From: an uncultured Lachnospiraceae bacterium
GTDB lineage: Bacteria; Bacillota; Clostridia; Lachnospirales; Lachnospiraceae
DNA: 51,349 bases
NCBI GenBank assembly: GCA_910588895.1
Contig: CAJUSS010000005.1
Coordinates: 2,342 to 53,690, forward strand
Reading direction: 5' to 3'
Below, piece after piece: positions 25,229 through 33,844 of this stretch. The notes under the pieces are model-generated. The model searched no databases, was not told the origin of the DNA, and worked only from the letters and a program-made list of their open reading frames with translations. Both the position numbers and the translations under genes were made by a program. How positions within the stretch are numbered: position 1 is the first letter of the stretch; every line of letters begins with the position of its first letter.

Positions 25229-26065
25229 ATGGACAAGACTGTGCCGATCGATATACCATCCCTGATGGAGGGCTTTGAACATCATCTGGCTATGCAGAAC
25301 ATGGCGGAGAACACGATCCGCTCTTACCTTTTTGCAGTCCGTCAGTATTTCCAGTTTTACCCTAAGCTGATCGGCTCTGACCTGCAATTGTACAAGCTTT
25401 ATCTTTTAGAGCATTACAAGCCCCGGACCGTTAATCTGCGGATCCATGCCATGAACGCGTTTTTAGACTATGTAGAGTGGCCGGAGAGCCGTCTCACCCA
25501 GGTCAGGATCCAGCAGAAAGGCTTTTTAGACCACATCATCAGTGAAGGGGACTATGAGTACCTAAAGACCCGGCTCCTTAACGAGGAACGCTTTCTTTAT
25601 TATTTCCTGGTCCGCTTCATGGCGGCTACCGGAGCCAGGGTCAGCGAGGTGATCTGCTTCACCGTGGAGGATGTGCAGGCCGGCTTTAAGGAGCTCTATT
25701 CCAAGGGGGATAAGATCCGCCGGATCTACATCCCGGCGGATCTCCAGGCGGATACCCTGGACTGGCTGAAGGGGCAGGGACGCCGGTCCGGGGATCTCTT
25801 TTTAAACCCCTCCGGGGAGAGGATCAGCGCCGACGGGATCCGCAAGCAGCTAAAAAGGCTGGCGGCCCGTTACCATCTGGATGAGAAAGTCCTCTATCCC
25901 CACTCCTTCCGCCACCGCTTTGCCAAAAATTTCATCGAGCACTGTGACGACATCTCTCTCCTTTCCGACCTTTTAGGCCATGAGAGCATCGAGACCACCA
26001 GGATCTATCTGCGCCGCAGCAGCAGCGAGCAGAAGGCTATCATCAACAAGGTGGTGGATTGGTAG
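25229..26065 (+). CDS. Tyrosine recombinase 1 of three
   Basis: 278 residues from the ATG at 25229 (RBS AAGGTGG). A SAM-like N-terminal core-binding domain (NMAENTIRSYLFAVRQYFQ) precedes the catalytic domain: Arg in ATGARVSEV, Lys in YSKGDKIRRIYIP, HxxR in PHSFRHRFAKNF, and LGHESIETTRIYLRRS with the second His and the Tyr nucleophile. It is close to recombinase 2 throughout, so a duplication is likely. No excisionase, repressor or phage structural gene is nearby and base usage is like the neighbours, suggesting a resident XerC/D-like or DNA-invertase role rather than a fresh prophage. Confidence 0.9.
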   Translation: MDKTVPIDIPSLMEGFEHHLAMQNMAENTIRSYLFAVRQYFQFYPKLIGSDLQLYKLYLLEHYKPRTVNLRIHAMNAFLDYVEWPESRLTQVRIQQKGFLDHIISEGDYEYLKTRLLNEERFLYYFLVRFMAATGARVSEVICFTVEDVQAGFKELYSKGDKIRRIYIPADLQADTLDWLKGQGRRSGDLFLNPSGERISADGIRKQLKRLAARYHLDEKVLYPHSFRHRFAKNFIEHCDDISLLSDLLGHESIETTRIYLRRSSSEQKAIINKVVDW

Positions 26066-26120
26066 CCGTCCGCAAAACCCTGCCTTCACTGAAAAAGCCT
26101 GATATGTATGAGGGAATACC

Positions 26121-26939
26121 ATGGATAAGCAGCTCCAGTTAGAAGAGTTTGAGAACTATATGCGCACACAGGACATGGCGGACAATACGATCCGCGCCTA
26201 TCTTTTTGCGATCCGCCAGTATTTCCAGATCTATCCGGAGCTGACCTATACCGATCTCCAGCTTTATAAACTCCACCTGATCGAGCATTACAAGCCCCAG
26301 ACGATCAATCTCCGGATCCACGCTCTGAACTGCTTTTTAAATTATCAAGAGTGGCCGGACAGCCCGATCATGCAGGTGCGCATCCAACAGAAGATCTACT
26401 TAGACTATGTGATCAGCCAGGCCGATTACGAGTACTTAAAGACCCGCCTCCTCAGTGATGAGGACTACCTTTCGTATTTTCTGATCCGCTTCATGGCCGC
26501 CACCGGAGCCAGGATCAGCGAGGTGATCCGCTTCACTGCGGAGGATGTGGACCAAGGCTTTAAGGATATCCACTCCAAAGGAGATAAGATCCGCCGGATG
26601 TACATCCCTGCAGACCTCCAAAGGGCCGCTAGGGGATGGTTAAAGGAGATCGGCCGGGAGTCCGGCTACCTCTTCCTAAACCCATCCGGCGACCAGATCT
26701 CACCGGATGGTATCCGCAGACGCTTAAAGCGGCTGGCCGCCCGCTATGGCCTGGATGAAAAGGTGATCTATCCCCATTCCTTCCGCCATCGCTTTGCCAA
26801 GAACTTTATCGAGAGCTGCGGCGACATATCCCTGCTGTCCGATCTTTTAGGACATGACAGCATCGAGACCACCAGGATCTACCTGCGCCGCAGCAGCAGC
26901 GAACAGAGGGCCATCATCAACCAGGTGGTGGACTGGTAG
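26121..26939 (+). CDS. Tyrosine recombinase 2 of three
   Basis: 272 residues, paralogue of the preceding gene. The catalytic set is ATGARISEV (Arg), HSKGDKIRRMYIP (Lys), PHSFRHRFAKNF (His/Arg) and LGHDSIETTRIYLRRS (His and Tyr). RBS GAGGG. The 3' ends of genes 1 and 2 are nearly identical at the DNA level (25990-26065 against 26864-26939), so homologous deletion between them is possible. Cotranscribed, 55 bp after gene 1. Confidence 0.9.
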   Translation: MDKQLQLEEFENYMRTQDMADNTIRAYLFAIRQYFQIYPELTYTDLQLYKLHLIEHYKPQTINLRIHALNCFLNYQEWPDSPIMQVRIQQKIYLDYVISQADYEYLKTRLLSDEDYLSYFLIRFMAATGARISEVIRFTAEDVDQGFKDIHSKGDKIRRMYIPADLQRAARGWLKEIGRESGYLFLNPSGDQISPDGIRRRLKRLAARYGLDEKVIYPHSFRHRFAKNFIESCGDISLLSDLLGHDSIETTRIYLRRSSSEQRAIINQVVDW

Positions 26940-27019
26940 CAGACAGCAAAGAGATAACGCTACATAGGCGTACGGAGACAGCAATGCACACGACCGTTCA
27001 GATTTTCGGAGGGAGATTT

Positions 27020-27934
27020 ATGGACGAACAGAAGGAAAAAAGACCGATCAAAACGGAAAATGGACAGGCCAGAGACCAACAGTGGGAAGAGGAGCTGCAG
27101 GTAGACCTGGAAGCCTTCCAGATCTACCTGCAAAAGATGGGGATAGCCCAGAACACGATCGTCTCCTATCAGTCTGCCGTCCGGCAGTACTACCTCCACT
27201 ATCCCTTACTCACCATAGAGAACCTGCAGGCCTACAAGCGTTACCTGATCGAGCACTACAGTGCCAATACGGTGAACGCCAAGATCTATGGGCTCAACAA
27301 ATATCTTCGTTACCGGAACACCATCCAGGACGGCCCCGACCTTTCCCTGGATAAATACAATGTCCCCACCGTTAAGCGCCAGCAGAAGACCTTTGCGGAC
27401 AATGTGATCTCCAACGAAGATTATAAGCTCTTAAAGAAACGGCTCAAAGAGGACGGCCAGCTCTTTTGGTATTTCATCGTCCGCTTTTTAGGCGCCACCG
27501 GAGCACGTGTGAGCGAGCTGGTCCAGATCAAGGTGGAGCATCTGAAGCTGGGCTATATGGATCTGTACTCCAAAGGCGGGAAGATCCGCCGGATCTATTT
27601 CCCGGACAGCCTCTGCGAAGAGGGCCTTAAGTGGCTCGCCGACAAGCAGGTCACCTCCGGCTTCATCTTCTTGAACCGCCGGGGGCAGCAGATCACGCCC
27701 AGAGGGATCAACAGTCAGCTAAAGAAATTCGCAGAGCAGTACGGCATCGACCCCTCCACGATCTACCCCCACTCCTTCCGGCATCTGTATGCGAAGAATT
27801 TCCTCATGAAGTTCAATGATATCTCCCTTCTGGCCGATCTTTTGGGACACGAGAGCATCGAGACCACCAAGATCTACCTGACCCAGACCAGCACGGAACA
27901 GAAAGCGCTCATCGATAGGATCATCGTGTGGTGA
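27020..27934 (+). CDS. Tyrosine recombinase 3 of three
   Basis: 304 residues from the ATG at 27020 (RBS GGAGGGAG; the earlier ATG at 26984 has a poorer site). It has a charged N-terminal extension (KEKRPIKTENGQARDQQWEE), then the same fold as the other two but clearly more diverged: ATGARVSELVQI, YSKGGKIRRIYFP, PHSFRHLYAKNF, LGHESIETTKIYLTQTS. All catalytic residues are present. It ends 49 bp before a long terminator. Three intact, different but related recombinases in a row suggest heteromeric or multi-site action. Confidence 0.9.
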   Translation: MDEQKEKRPIKTENGQARDQQWEEELQVDLEAFQIYLQKMGIAQNTIVSYQSAVRQYYLHYPLLTIENLQAYKRYLIEHYSANTVNAKIYGLNKYLRYRNTIQDGPDLSLDKYNVPTVKRQQKTFADNVISNEDYKLLKKRLKEDGQLFWYFIVRFLGATGARVSELVQIKVEHLKLGYMDLYSKGGKIRRIYFPDSLCEEGLKWLADKQVTSGFIFLNRRGQQITPRGINSQLKKFAEQYGIDPSTIYPHSFRHLYAKNFLMKFNDISLLADLLGHESIETTKIYLTQTSTEQKALIDRIIVW

Positions 27935-27982
27935 TCAGGGGATGATATACTATATGTAAAAGATCGTCGAAACTCAGATGAT

Positions 27983-28045
27983 AAAAACCCAACCATATAA
28001 GACATCGATCTTCGAGATCAGGATATCTTATATGGTTGGGTTTTT
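27983..28045. terminator. Long perfect-stem bidirectional terminator
   Basis: Arms of 20 bases without mismatch (27983-28002 and 28026-28045), AAAACCCAACCATATAAGA on one side, ending in a T6 run on the plus strand and a matching A-run on the other. The 23-base loop contains GATCT-TCG-AGATC. It separates the recombinases from the convergent helicase gene. Confidence 0.92.
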
Positions 28046-28078
28046 TGCATCTCCATCGTGATCTATAGATACAGCCCT

Positions 28079-29827
28079 TTAATTCCGCTTCGCCATCTCG
28101 ATCCGCACATTCTTCCCTTTGATCTTCGCATGCTCCATCGCCTTCAAGACCTGGGCGGAGTACTTGCCCGGCACGTCCACAAAGGTATACCCATCATACA
28201 TATCGATGCTCCCTACCACGCGCCCGGGGATCCCTGCTTCTCCGGCGATCGCGCCCAGGATATCGCCAGGGCTCACATTCTGGGCCCGTCCGATGTTCAC
28301 GAACAGGCGGGCCATATCCTGGCCGGTCACATAGTCCACAGCAGCCCGCTCCACGGAACCCCGTCTGCGCCCTCTGCCGCCGTCCCTGCCATACCGGTCA
28401 TCGTGGCCGTAGCCGCCCCGCCCATACCGGCCGCCGCCATAGCCGCCTCGCCCGAAACGACGATCGTCCCGCCTGTAGCGGTCCAGATCGTCTAATGAGC
28501 GGGCCGGTTCATAATTATCGATGATATCCTCATTGTCCTCACCTATGCTGATCTTAAGGAGCGCCGCCGCCAGATCTAAGGCGGTATGATCCTCCTCGAT
28601 CAGCTTCTGTTCGATGATATTGATCATAGGGCCAAGATCTGCGGTCTCCATCATATCCCGCACCTGCTCCAGGGCCTTTTCCACCTTGATATCTGTGATA
28701 TCGTCCAGGGAAGGGATCGCCTGAGGGATGATCTTGGTCTTGCAGTAGCGCTGGATATCCCGCAGCTTATAGACCTCCTTGCCCACCACCAGGCTGAAGG
28801 CCTTGCCTACACGGCCAGCCCGGCCGGTCCGTCCGATCCGGTGGACATAATACTCGTCATCCTGGGGGATGTCATAGTTAAAGACTGCCTCCACGTCATC
28901 CACATCGATCCCTCTGGCCGCCACATCGGTAGCCACCAAGATCTCCGTGCGTCCATTTCGAAAGCCGTTCATCACCCTGTCCCGCTGCTCCTGCTTTAGA
29001 TCGCCGTGGAGCCCTTCCGCAAAATACCCACGTCCCTGGAGAGCCTGTACCAGCTCATCCACGCCCTTTTTCGTATTGCAGAACACCACGGACAGCTTGG
29101 GAGAATATAAGTCCATCAGGCGGCACAGCACCTCCACCTTGTTCTTCGGCCTGACCTCGTAATAATACTGGGTCACCTCCGGCACCGTCAGCTCCTTTTT
29201 CACCACCCGCACCATCACCGGATCGGTCTGGAACCGCTTTGCGATGTCGGCGATAGCTGCCGGCATGGTGGCGGAGAACATCACGGTCTGCCGCTCCTCT
29301 GGCAACTGGCTCAAGATCGTCTCCATGTCCTCCAAAAAGCCCATGTTCAGCATCTCGTCCGCCTCATCCAGCACCGCTGTATGGACATGGTCTACCCGGA
29401 TCGTCTTTCGCCGCATGTGATCCATCACTCTTCCCGGCGTACCGATCACCACCTGGACCCCTTCCTTTAAGGAACGGATCTGCCGCCCGATATCCTGTCC
29501 GCCGTATACCGGCAGCACCTTGATCTTGTGCATGAACTTGGCCAGACGGCGGATCTCCTCCGCTACCTGGATCGCCAGCTCCCTGGTGGGCAGGAGGATG
29601 ATCGCCTGGATCTTCTTGTTGTCCGGGTCGATCTTCTGCAGCAGCGGGATCCCGAAGGCCGCCGTCTTTCCCGTTCCGGTCTGGGCCTGGCCGATCATAT
29701 CCCGGCCCTCCAGCTGTGCCGGGATCGCCTGGGCCTGGATCGGGGACACCGCCTCAAAGCCCATCTCGGCTACAGCCCGCAAGATCGGCTCGCTTAGATT
29801 TAATTCATCAAATCGGATCGTTTCCAT
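28079..29827 (-). CDS. DEAD-box RNA helicase (DeaD/CshA type) with DbpA-like RNA-binding domain
   Basis: ATP-dependent RNA unwinding in ribosome assembly and mRNA turnover, often cold-induced. 582 residues: Q motif (PIQAQAIPAQ), motif I AQTGTGKT near residue 48, PTRELA, DEAD in VLDEADEMLNMGF, SAT, then the second RecA domain with VATDVAARGID and HRIGRTGRAG. A flexible RGG/GYGG-rich linker (about 450-500) is followed by a C-terminal DbpA-type RNA-binding domain (RLFVNIGRAQNVSPGDILGAI). The RBS is weak and distant (AAGGA about 11 bases upstream). Its leader contains an intrinsic terminator at 29878-29927, so transcription is probably attenuated. Confidence 0.95.
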   Translation of the reverse strand: METIRFDELNLSEPILRAVAEMGFEAVSPIQAQAIPAQLEGRDMIGQAQTGTGKTAAFGIPLLQKIDPDNKKIQAIILLPTRELAIQVAEEIRRLAKFMHKIKVLPVYGGQDIGRQIRSLKEGVQVVIGTPGRVMDHMRRKTIRVDHVHTAVLDEADEMLNMGFLEDMETILSQLPEERQTVMFSATMPAAIADIAKRFQTDPVMVRVVKKELTVPEVTQYYYEVRPKNKVEVLCRLMDLYSPKLSVVFCNTKKGVDELVQALQGRGYFAEGLHGDLKQEQRDRVMNGFRNGRTEILVATDVAARGIDVDDVEAVFNYDIPQDDEYYVHRIGRTGRAGRVGKAFSLVVGKEVYKLRDIQRYCKTKIIPQAIPSLDDITDIKVEKALEQVRDMMETADLGPMINIIEQKLIEEDHTALDLAAALLKISIGEDNEDIIDNYEPARSLDDLDRYRRDDRRFGRGGYGGGRYGRGGYGHDDRYGRDGGRGRRRGSVERAAVDYVTGQDMARLFVNIGRAQNVSPGDILGAIAGEAGIPGRVVGSIDMYDGYTFVDVPGKYSAQVLKAMEHAKIKGKNVRIEMAKRN

Positions 29828-29877
29828 AAATATATAGTCCTTTTCACGGACACCCCCGGCATCCCCGGGAGGTCCTC

Positions 29878-29927
29878 AAAAAAAACGAGAGGGATCCAGC
29901 CGCGTAGGGGCTTTTTATCCTCTCGTT
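29878..29927 (-). terminator. Leader terminator (attenuator) of the DEAD-box helicase
   Basis: Minus strand: AACGAGAGG (29927-29919), a loop with an inner AGCC/GGCT pairing, CCTCTCGTT (29892-29884), then an uninterrupted run of T to 29878. It has a T-run only in the minus direction and lies between the helicase promoter and its start codon, beginning about 14 bases after the predicted transcription start. A second GC-rich hairpin (GGAC...GTCC, about 29847-29874) follows before the ATG. Confidence 0.85.
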
Positions 29928-29947
29928 ACACACTAAACAGCTTGATA

Positions 29948-29976
29948 AATATACCAGACATTTCCGCTAAAGTCAA
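29948..29976 (-). promoter_or_regulatory. Promoter of the DEAD-box helicase
   Basis: Minus strand TTGACT (29971-29976), 17-base spacer, TATATT (29948-29953). The predicted start is near 29941, giving a leader of about 115 bases. Confidence 0.78.
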
Positions 29977-30024
29977 GAAGTTTAAGAAATTTAGAATACT
30001 TTAAGAAACAAGGGTCATGAACTA

Positions 30025-30033
30025 TGTTATAAT
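30025..30033 (+). promoter_or_regulatory. Extended -10 promoter of the two-component system
   Basis: TGTTATAAT, an extended -10 with perfect TATAAT (30028-30033); the -35 region (GAAACA, 30005-30010) is weak. It lies inside the longer alternative reading frame of the kinase, which supports the kinase start at 30071. Confidence 0.65.
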
Positions 30034-30070
30034 CAGGTCAAATAAGCAGACATACGGGAGGCAACGCATC

Positions 30071-31567
30071 ATGAGATTAAAGACTCGTCTGACGACCGCT
30101 TTCCTGGCTATCACCATCGTCCCTTTGTTTCTGATATTTGTGTGCGTGCTCGCCCTTTCTAGCTATCAGTCCCAATCCTTTAAACGAGTATATGGTCTGG
30201 CAGAACAGGTAGAACTTTTAAGCAGTAATTCCCTGCAGCTCTTTAACCGCCTGACCCAGAGCACCCAGGAGGAGATCCGGCAGGCTCTCCTGGCTGCCCC
30301 CGAAAGGTTTGAGGATCCAGAGTATCTGGCCCCGTTAAATGAACAGCTGCAGGATCATTACGCCTGTCTGGTGGTGCGAAAAGGCGAGACACTGATCTTT
30401 ATCGGGAACGAGGAGCTGGCCCAGGATGAAGACCTGCACGACCTGCTGCCAAGATACGCGATCTTAAATGCAGATACGGCAGGCGGCATCTATCTGGACG
30501 GCGACAGCCAGCATCTGATCAAGCAGATCGATTTTCTTTTTCCGGACGGGGCCATGGGTTCTGTGTTCATCATATCGGATGTGGACGATCTCATACCAGA
30601 AGTAAAGTTTATGGTCATAGAGATGTTCGCTGCCGGGATCGCCATCCTGATCGTCACAGCCAGCCTCCTCACCATGTGGATCTACCGCTCGATCCTAAAG
30701 CCCTTAGAGAAACTGCGGGTGGCCACAAAGAACATCCGGGACGGAAACCTGGATTTCAATCTGGAGGCGGACAACGACGACGAGATCAGCGAGCTGTTCA
30801 TGGATTTCGAGGAGATGCGGATCCGATTAAAGAGCTCCAATGAAGAAAAACTCCAGAACGACCGGGAGAATAAGGTGCTGATCAGCAACATCGCCCACGA
30901 TCTGAAGACCCCTATCACTACGATCAAGGGGTATGCGGAGGGCATCATGGACGGGGTGGCTTCCTCCCCGGAACAGCTTGATAAATACATCCGCACCATT
31001 TATAATAAAGCCAACGACATGGACCGTCTGATCGACGAGCTGACCTTTTATTCCAAGATCGACACCAACAAGATCCCCTACACCTACAGCAAGATCAATG
31101 TATCCCAGTATTTTAAGGACTGCGTGGAGGAGGTGGGCCTGGACATGGATGCCAAGGGGATCCAGCTGGGATATTTTAACTATGTGAACGAGGATGTGAC
31201 CGTGATCGCAGACGCCGAACAGATGAAGCGGGTCATCAATAACATCATCGGGAATTCTGTCAAATACCTGGATAAAGAGAAAGGCATCATCAATATCCGG
31301 ATCCAGGATGTGGGGGATTTCGTTCAGATCGAGATCGAAGATAACGGGCGCGGGATCTCTGCAAAGGACCTGCCGAACATCTTCGACCGGTTCTACCGTG
31401 CGGACGCGTCCCGCAATTCACAAAAGGGAGGCAGCGGGATCGGCCTCTCTATCGTAAAGAAGATCATAGAGGACCACGGCGGCCGGATATGGGCCACCAG
31501 CAAGGAGGGCAGCGGGACAGAGATCCACTTTGTCCTCAGGAAATATCAGGAGGTTATACAGAAATGA
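30071..31567 (+). CDS. Sensor histidine kinase
   Basis: 498 residues. One membrane helix near the N-terminus (FLAITIVPLFLIFVCVLAL), an extracytoplasmic sensor region of about 150 residues, and a second helix (FAAGIAILIVTASLLTMWIY, about 180-200) precede a HAMP linker. The phosphoacceptor is in SNIAHDLKTPITTIKGYAEG (His near 276); the ATPase domain has NNIIGNSVKYLD, DNGRGIS and GGSGIGLSIVKK. RBS GGGAGG. It overlaps the response regulator by 4 bp (ATGA). The stimulus is not deducible; the sensor region matches nothing I recognise. Confidence 0.95.
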   Translation: MRLKTRLTTAFLAITIVPLFLIFVCVLALSSYQSQSFKRVYGLAEQVELLSSNSLQLFNRLTQSTQEEIRQALLAAPERFEDPEYLAPLNEQLQDHYACLVVRKGETLIFIGNEELAQDEDLHDLLPRYAILNADTAGGIYLDGDSQHLIKQIDFLFPDGAMGSVFIISDVDDLIPEVKFMVIEMFAAGIAILIVTASLLTMWIYRSILKPLEKLRVATKNIRDGNLDFNLEADNDDEISELFMDFEEMRIRLKSSNEEKLQNDRENKVLISNIAHDLKTPITTIKGYAEGIMDGVASSPEQLDKYIRTIYNKANDMDRLIDELTFYSKIDTNKIPYTYSKINVSQYFKDCVEEVGLDMDAKGIQLGYFNYVNEDVTVIADAEQMKRVINNIIGNSVKYLDKEKGIINIRIQDVGDFVQIEIEDNGRGISAKDLPNIFDRFYRADASRNSQKGGSGIGLSIVKKIIEDHGGRIWATSKEGSGTEIHFVLRKYQEVIQK

Positions 31568-32253
31568 GCAGGATATTGATCGTGGAAGACGAGATGACGA
31601 TCGCTGAGCTGGAAAAGGATTATCTGGAGCTGAGCGGCTTTGACGTAGAGATCGAGACCAATGGGACTGCGGGGCTGGAACGTTCCCTGCGGGAAGATTT
31701 CGACTTGTTCCTTCTGGATCTGATGCTCCCCGACACGGACGGCTTTGAGATCTGCCGCCAGATCCGTCAGGTAAAGAACACGCCGGTCCTGATGGTCTCC
31801 GCTAAAAAAGACGATATCGACAAGATCCGCGGCCTGGGCCTGGGAGCCGACGACTATATCACCAAGCCTTTCAGCCCCAGCGAATTGGTGGCCCGTGTAA
31901 AAGCCCATCTGGCCCGCTATGAACGGCTGATCGGCTGCGGCATATCCGCCAATGATGTGATCGAGATCCGCGGCCTGAAGATCGATAAGACGGCCCGCCG
32001 GGTGTGGATCAATGGAGAGGAGAAGAATTTCACCACCAAGGAGTTCGACCTTCTGACCTTCCTGGCGCAGAACCCAAACCATGTGTTCACAAAAGAAGAG
32101 CTGTTCTCTAAGATCTGGGATATGGAATCGATCGGTGATATCGCCACCGTTACCGTCCATATCAAAAAGATCCGCGAGAAGATCGAGTTCAATACAGCTA
32201 AACCTCAGTATATCGAAACGATCTGGGGGGTGGGGTATCGGTTCAAGGTTTGA
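31564..32253 (+). CDS. OmpR/PhoB-family response regulator
   Basis: 229 residues from the ATG overlapping the kinase stop. The receiver domain has VEDEMT, the phosphorylated Asp in LFLLDLMLPDTDG (near residue 52), VSAKKD and GADDYITKPFS. The C-terminal winged helix is typical (RVWINGEEKNFTTKEFDLLTFLAQNPNHVFTKEELFSKIW, TVTVHIKKIREKIE, IETIWGVGYRFKV). It partners the upstream kinase. Possible targets include the small secreted protein gene just downstream, which has its own promoter. Confidence 0.96.
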   Translation: MSRILIVEDEMTIAELEKDYLELSGFDVEIETNGTAGLERSLREDFDLFLLDLMLPDTDGFEICRQIRQVKNTPVLMVSAKKDDIDKIRGLGLGADDYITKPFSPSELVARVKAHLARYERLIGCGISANDVIEIRGLKIDKTARRVWINGEEKNFTTKEFDLLTFLAQNPNHVFTKEELFSKIWDMESIGDIATVTVHIKKIREKIEFNTAKPQYIETIWGVGYRFKV

Positions 32254-32328
32254 CCGCCTCCCCTGTTCCAACCGCATGAAAAAATTATTAAAAATAAATA
32301 AGATCTGTCGATCCTTGGCAGAAAAGGG

Positions 32329-32357
32329 TTGCATATCACTCCCATAAATGGTATGAT
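32329..32357 (+). promoter_or_regulatory. Promoter of the small secreted protein
   Basis: TTGCAT (32329-32334), 17-base spacer, TATGAT (32352-32357), 65 bases before the ATG. Confidence 0.65.
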
Positions 32358-32421
32358 CTTTCTTGGGCGGGGAAATTAATGTTGCCGCTTAAAATTAATT
32401 ACCCAAAGGAGAAAATGAGAG

Positions 32422-32724
32422 ATGAAAAAGAGACTTACCGCAGTAGTACTGACTGCAGCAATGGCACTTACCATGGCCTCCACCGCTATGGCAGGCGAGT
32501 GGGCAAAAGACCGTTTCGGCACATGGTGGCAGGAAGAGGACGGTAGCTTTCCTACTGGCGGATGGCAGTGGATCGATGATGATGGCGACGGCGTTGCCGA
32601 GTGCTATTACTTCAGCGAGGAAGGCTATCTGTACAGAAACGCGATCACGCCAGATGCTTTCTGCGTAAATGCAGATGGCCAGTGGGTCGTCAATACCTAT
32701 GTCCAGACCAGGACAGCAGAATGA
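32422..32724 (+). CDS. Small secreted protein with a cell-wall-binding-like repeat
   Basis: 100 residues. The signal peptide MKKRLTAVVLTAAMALTMAS is cleaved near AMAGEW. The mature part is rich in Trp, Tyr, Gly and Asp (RFGTWWQEEDGSFPTGGWQW, then DDDGDGVAECYYFSEEGYLY), the pattern of choline/cell-wall-binding repeats seen in many Lachnospiraceae exported proteins. There is no catalytic domain. Two Cys are present in the mature protein. RBS AAAGGAG. It has its own promoter and a strong terminator, so it is a single-gene unit. Function unknown; surface attachment is plausible. Confidence 0.78.
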   Translation: MKKRLTAVVLTAAMALTMASTAMAGEWAKDRFGTWWQEEDGSFPTGGWQWIDDDGDGVAECYYFSEEGYLYRNAITPDAFCVNADGQWVVNTYVQTRTAE

Positions 32725-32773
32725 TGACAGATCCATCCGATCAGGATACTAGGTTGCCTGGATGGTGGATGAC

Positions 32774-32802
32774 GGTGCGCTCCGCAGGGGCGCACCTTTT
32801 TT
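32774..32802 (+). terminator. Terminator of the small secreted protein
   Basis: GGTGCGC (32774-32780), 9-base loop, GCGCACC (32790-32796), T6. Confidence 0.92.
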
Positions 32803-32849
32803 GCGTTTGCGCCCTCTCCGGTAAGACGAGAAAAAGTCTGTTGCAGGAA

Positions 32850-32878
32850 TTGACATTTCTCTTCATTTTTGATATCCT
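32850..32878 (+). promoter_or_regulatory. Promoter of the split transketolase operon
   Basis: Perfect TTGACA (32850-32855), 17-base spacer, TATCCT (32873-32878). The leader to the ATG at 32984 is about 100 bases; no known riboswitch was recognised in it. Confidence 0.65.
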
Positions 32879-32983
32879 TTCTATGATCATGCTTCTGTTT
32901 TAGGCCTGTTTTTGTGAAAAAAATAGCAGAAATAGCAGATCGGATGTACGCCTACTCACTTCGTTCGAGATGGAGGTAATGCA

Positions 32984-33844
32984 ATGGATATTGCTAATCG
33001 AGAGAAAATATGTCGGGCTGTCCGCCGGCATATCATCAACCTTACCGCGGATGCTGCTTCCGGCCATCCAGGCGGTTCTTTGTCTGCCGTGGAAATCATG
33101 GTCACCTTATTCTTCGACAAGATGCACCTCGATCCTTCCGCCCCAAAGATGGAGGACAGGGACCGTTTTGTATTGTCCAAGGGCCATGCCGCGCCGTGTT
33201 ATTACGGCGTGCTCGCAGAGCGGGGTTTTTTTGAAAAAGAGGCTTTTAAGAGCTTCCGTCAGATCAACGGGATCCTACAGGGGCACCCTGATGTGCTGAA
33301 GTGTCCTGGAGTGGATGCATCTACCGGTTCTCTTGGACAGGGTATCTCCATCGCTGTGGGAATGGCACTTGGTGCTCGTTTATCTAAAAATGGAGCTAAC
33401 GTATACACGCTTTTAGGTGACGGCGAACTGCAGGAGGGACAGGTGTGGGAGGCTGCCATGGCTGCCGCCCATTATAAGCTGGATAACCTGACCGTGATCG
33501 TCGATCATAATGGTCTCCAGATCGATGGCCCTAATGACCAGGTCATGAGCCTGGGGAACATAAACGATAAATTTACCGCTTTCGGGTTCGAGGTGGTAGA
33601 GGTAGCGGATGGAAATGACCTTGCACAGGTCAGCGATGCTTTCGACGTTCCCGTGACCGGGAAGCCAAAATGTATCCTAGCCCACACATTAAAGGGCAAG
33701 GGCGTATCCTATATGGAAGGCCAGGTCGACTGGCACGGCAAAGGCCCCAATGAGGAACAGCGCCAGACCGCTTTAAAGGAGCTGGCTGACCCGGACGGAT
33801 CTGAGGATCCAGATAAGAAAAGATCGGAGGGAGAAGAGGCATGA
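32984..33844 (+). CDS. Transketolase, N-terminal (TPP-binding) subunit
   Basis: Thiamine diphosphate-dependent transfer of two-carbon units between sugar phosphates. 286 residues equivalent to the first half of a full transketolase: LTADAASGHPGGSLSAVE, DRFVLSKGHAAPCYYG, GSLGQGISIAVGMALGARL, and the TPP motif GDGELQEGQVWEAAMAAAHYKLDNLTVIVDHNGLQ. RBS GGAGG. The stop overlaps the start of the second subunit gene by 4 bp (ATGA). Split transketolases are common in anaerobic Bacillota and archaea. Confidence 0.95.
   Translation: MDIANREKICRAVRRHIINLTADAASGHPGGSLSAVEIMVTLFFDKMHLDPSAPKMEDRDRFVLSKGHAAPCYYGVLAERGFFEKEAFKSFRQINGILQGHPDVLKCPGVDASTGSLGQGISIAVGMALGARLSKNGANVYTLLGDGELQEGQVWEAAMAAAHYKLDNLTVIVDHNGLQIDGPNDQVMSLGNINDKFTAFGFEVVEVADGNDLAQVSDAFDVPVTGKPKCILAHTLKGKGVSYMEGQVDWHGKGPNEEQRQTALKELADPDGSEDPDKKRSEGEEA

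Noticed and set aside
25229..27934. Recombinases as the integrase module of a prophage or conjugative element
   Set aside because: No other phage or conjugation genes, no attachment-site duplication seen, and the flanking genes are ordinary chromosomal ones.
27983..28045. Perfect 20-base arms considered as recombinase crossover sites
   Set aside because: The 23-base loop, flanking A- and T-runs and position between convergent genes fit a bidirectional terminator much better.
32879..32983. Riboswitch (TPP type) in the transketolase leader
   Set aside because: The conserved TPP riboswitch sequence elements are not present and the leader is only about 100 bases.
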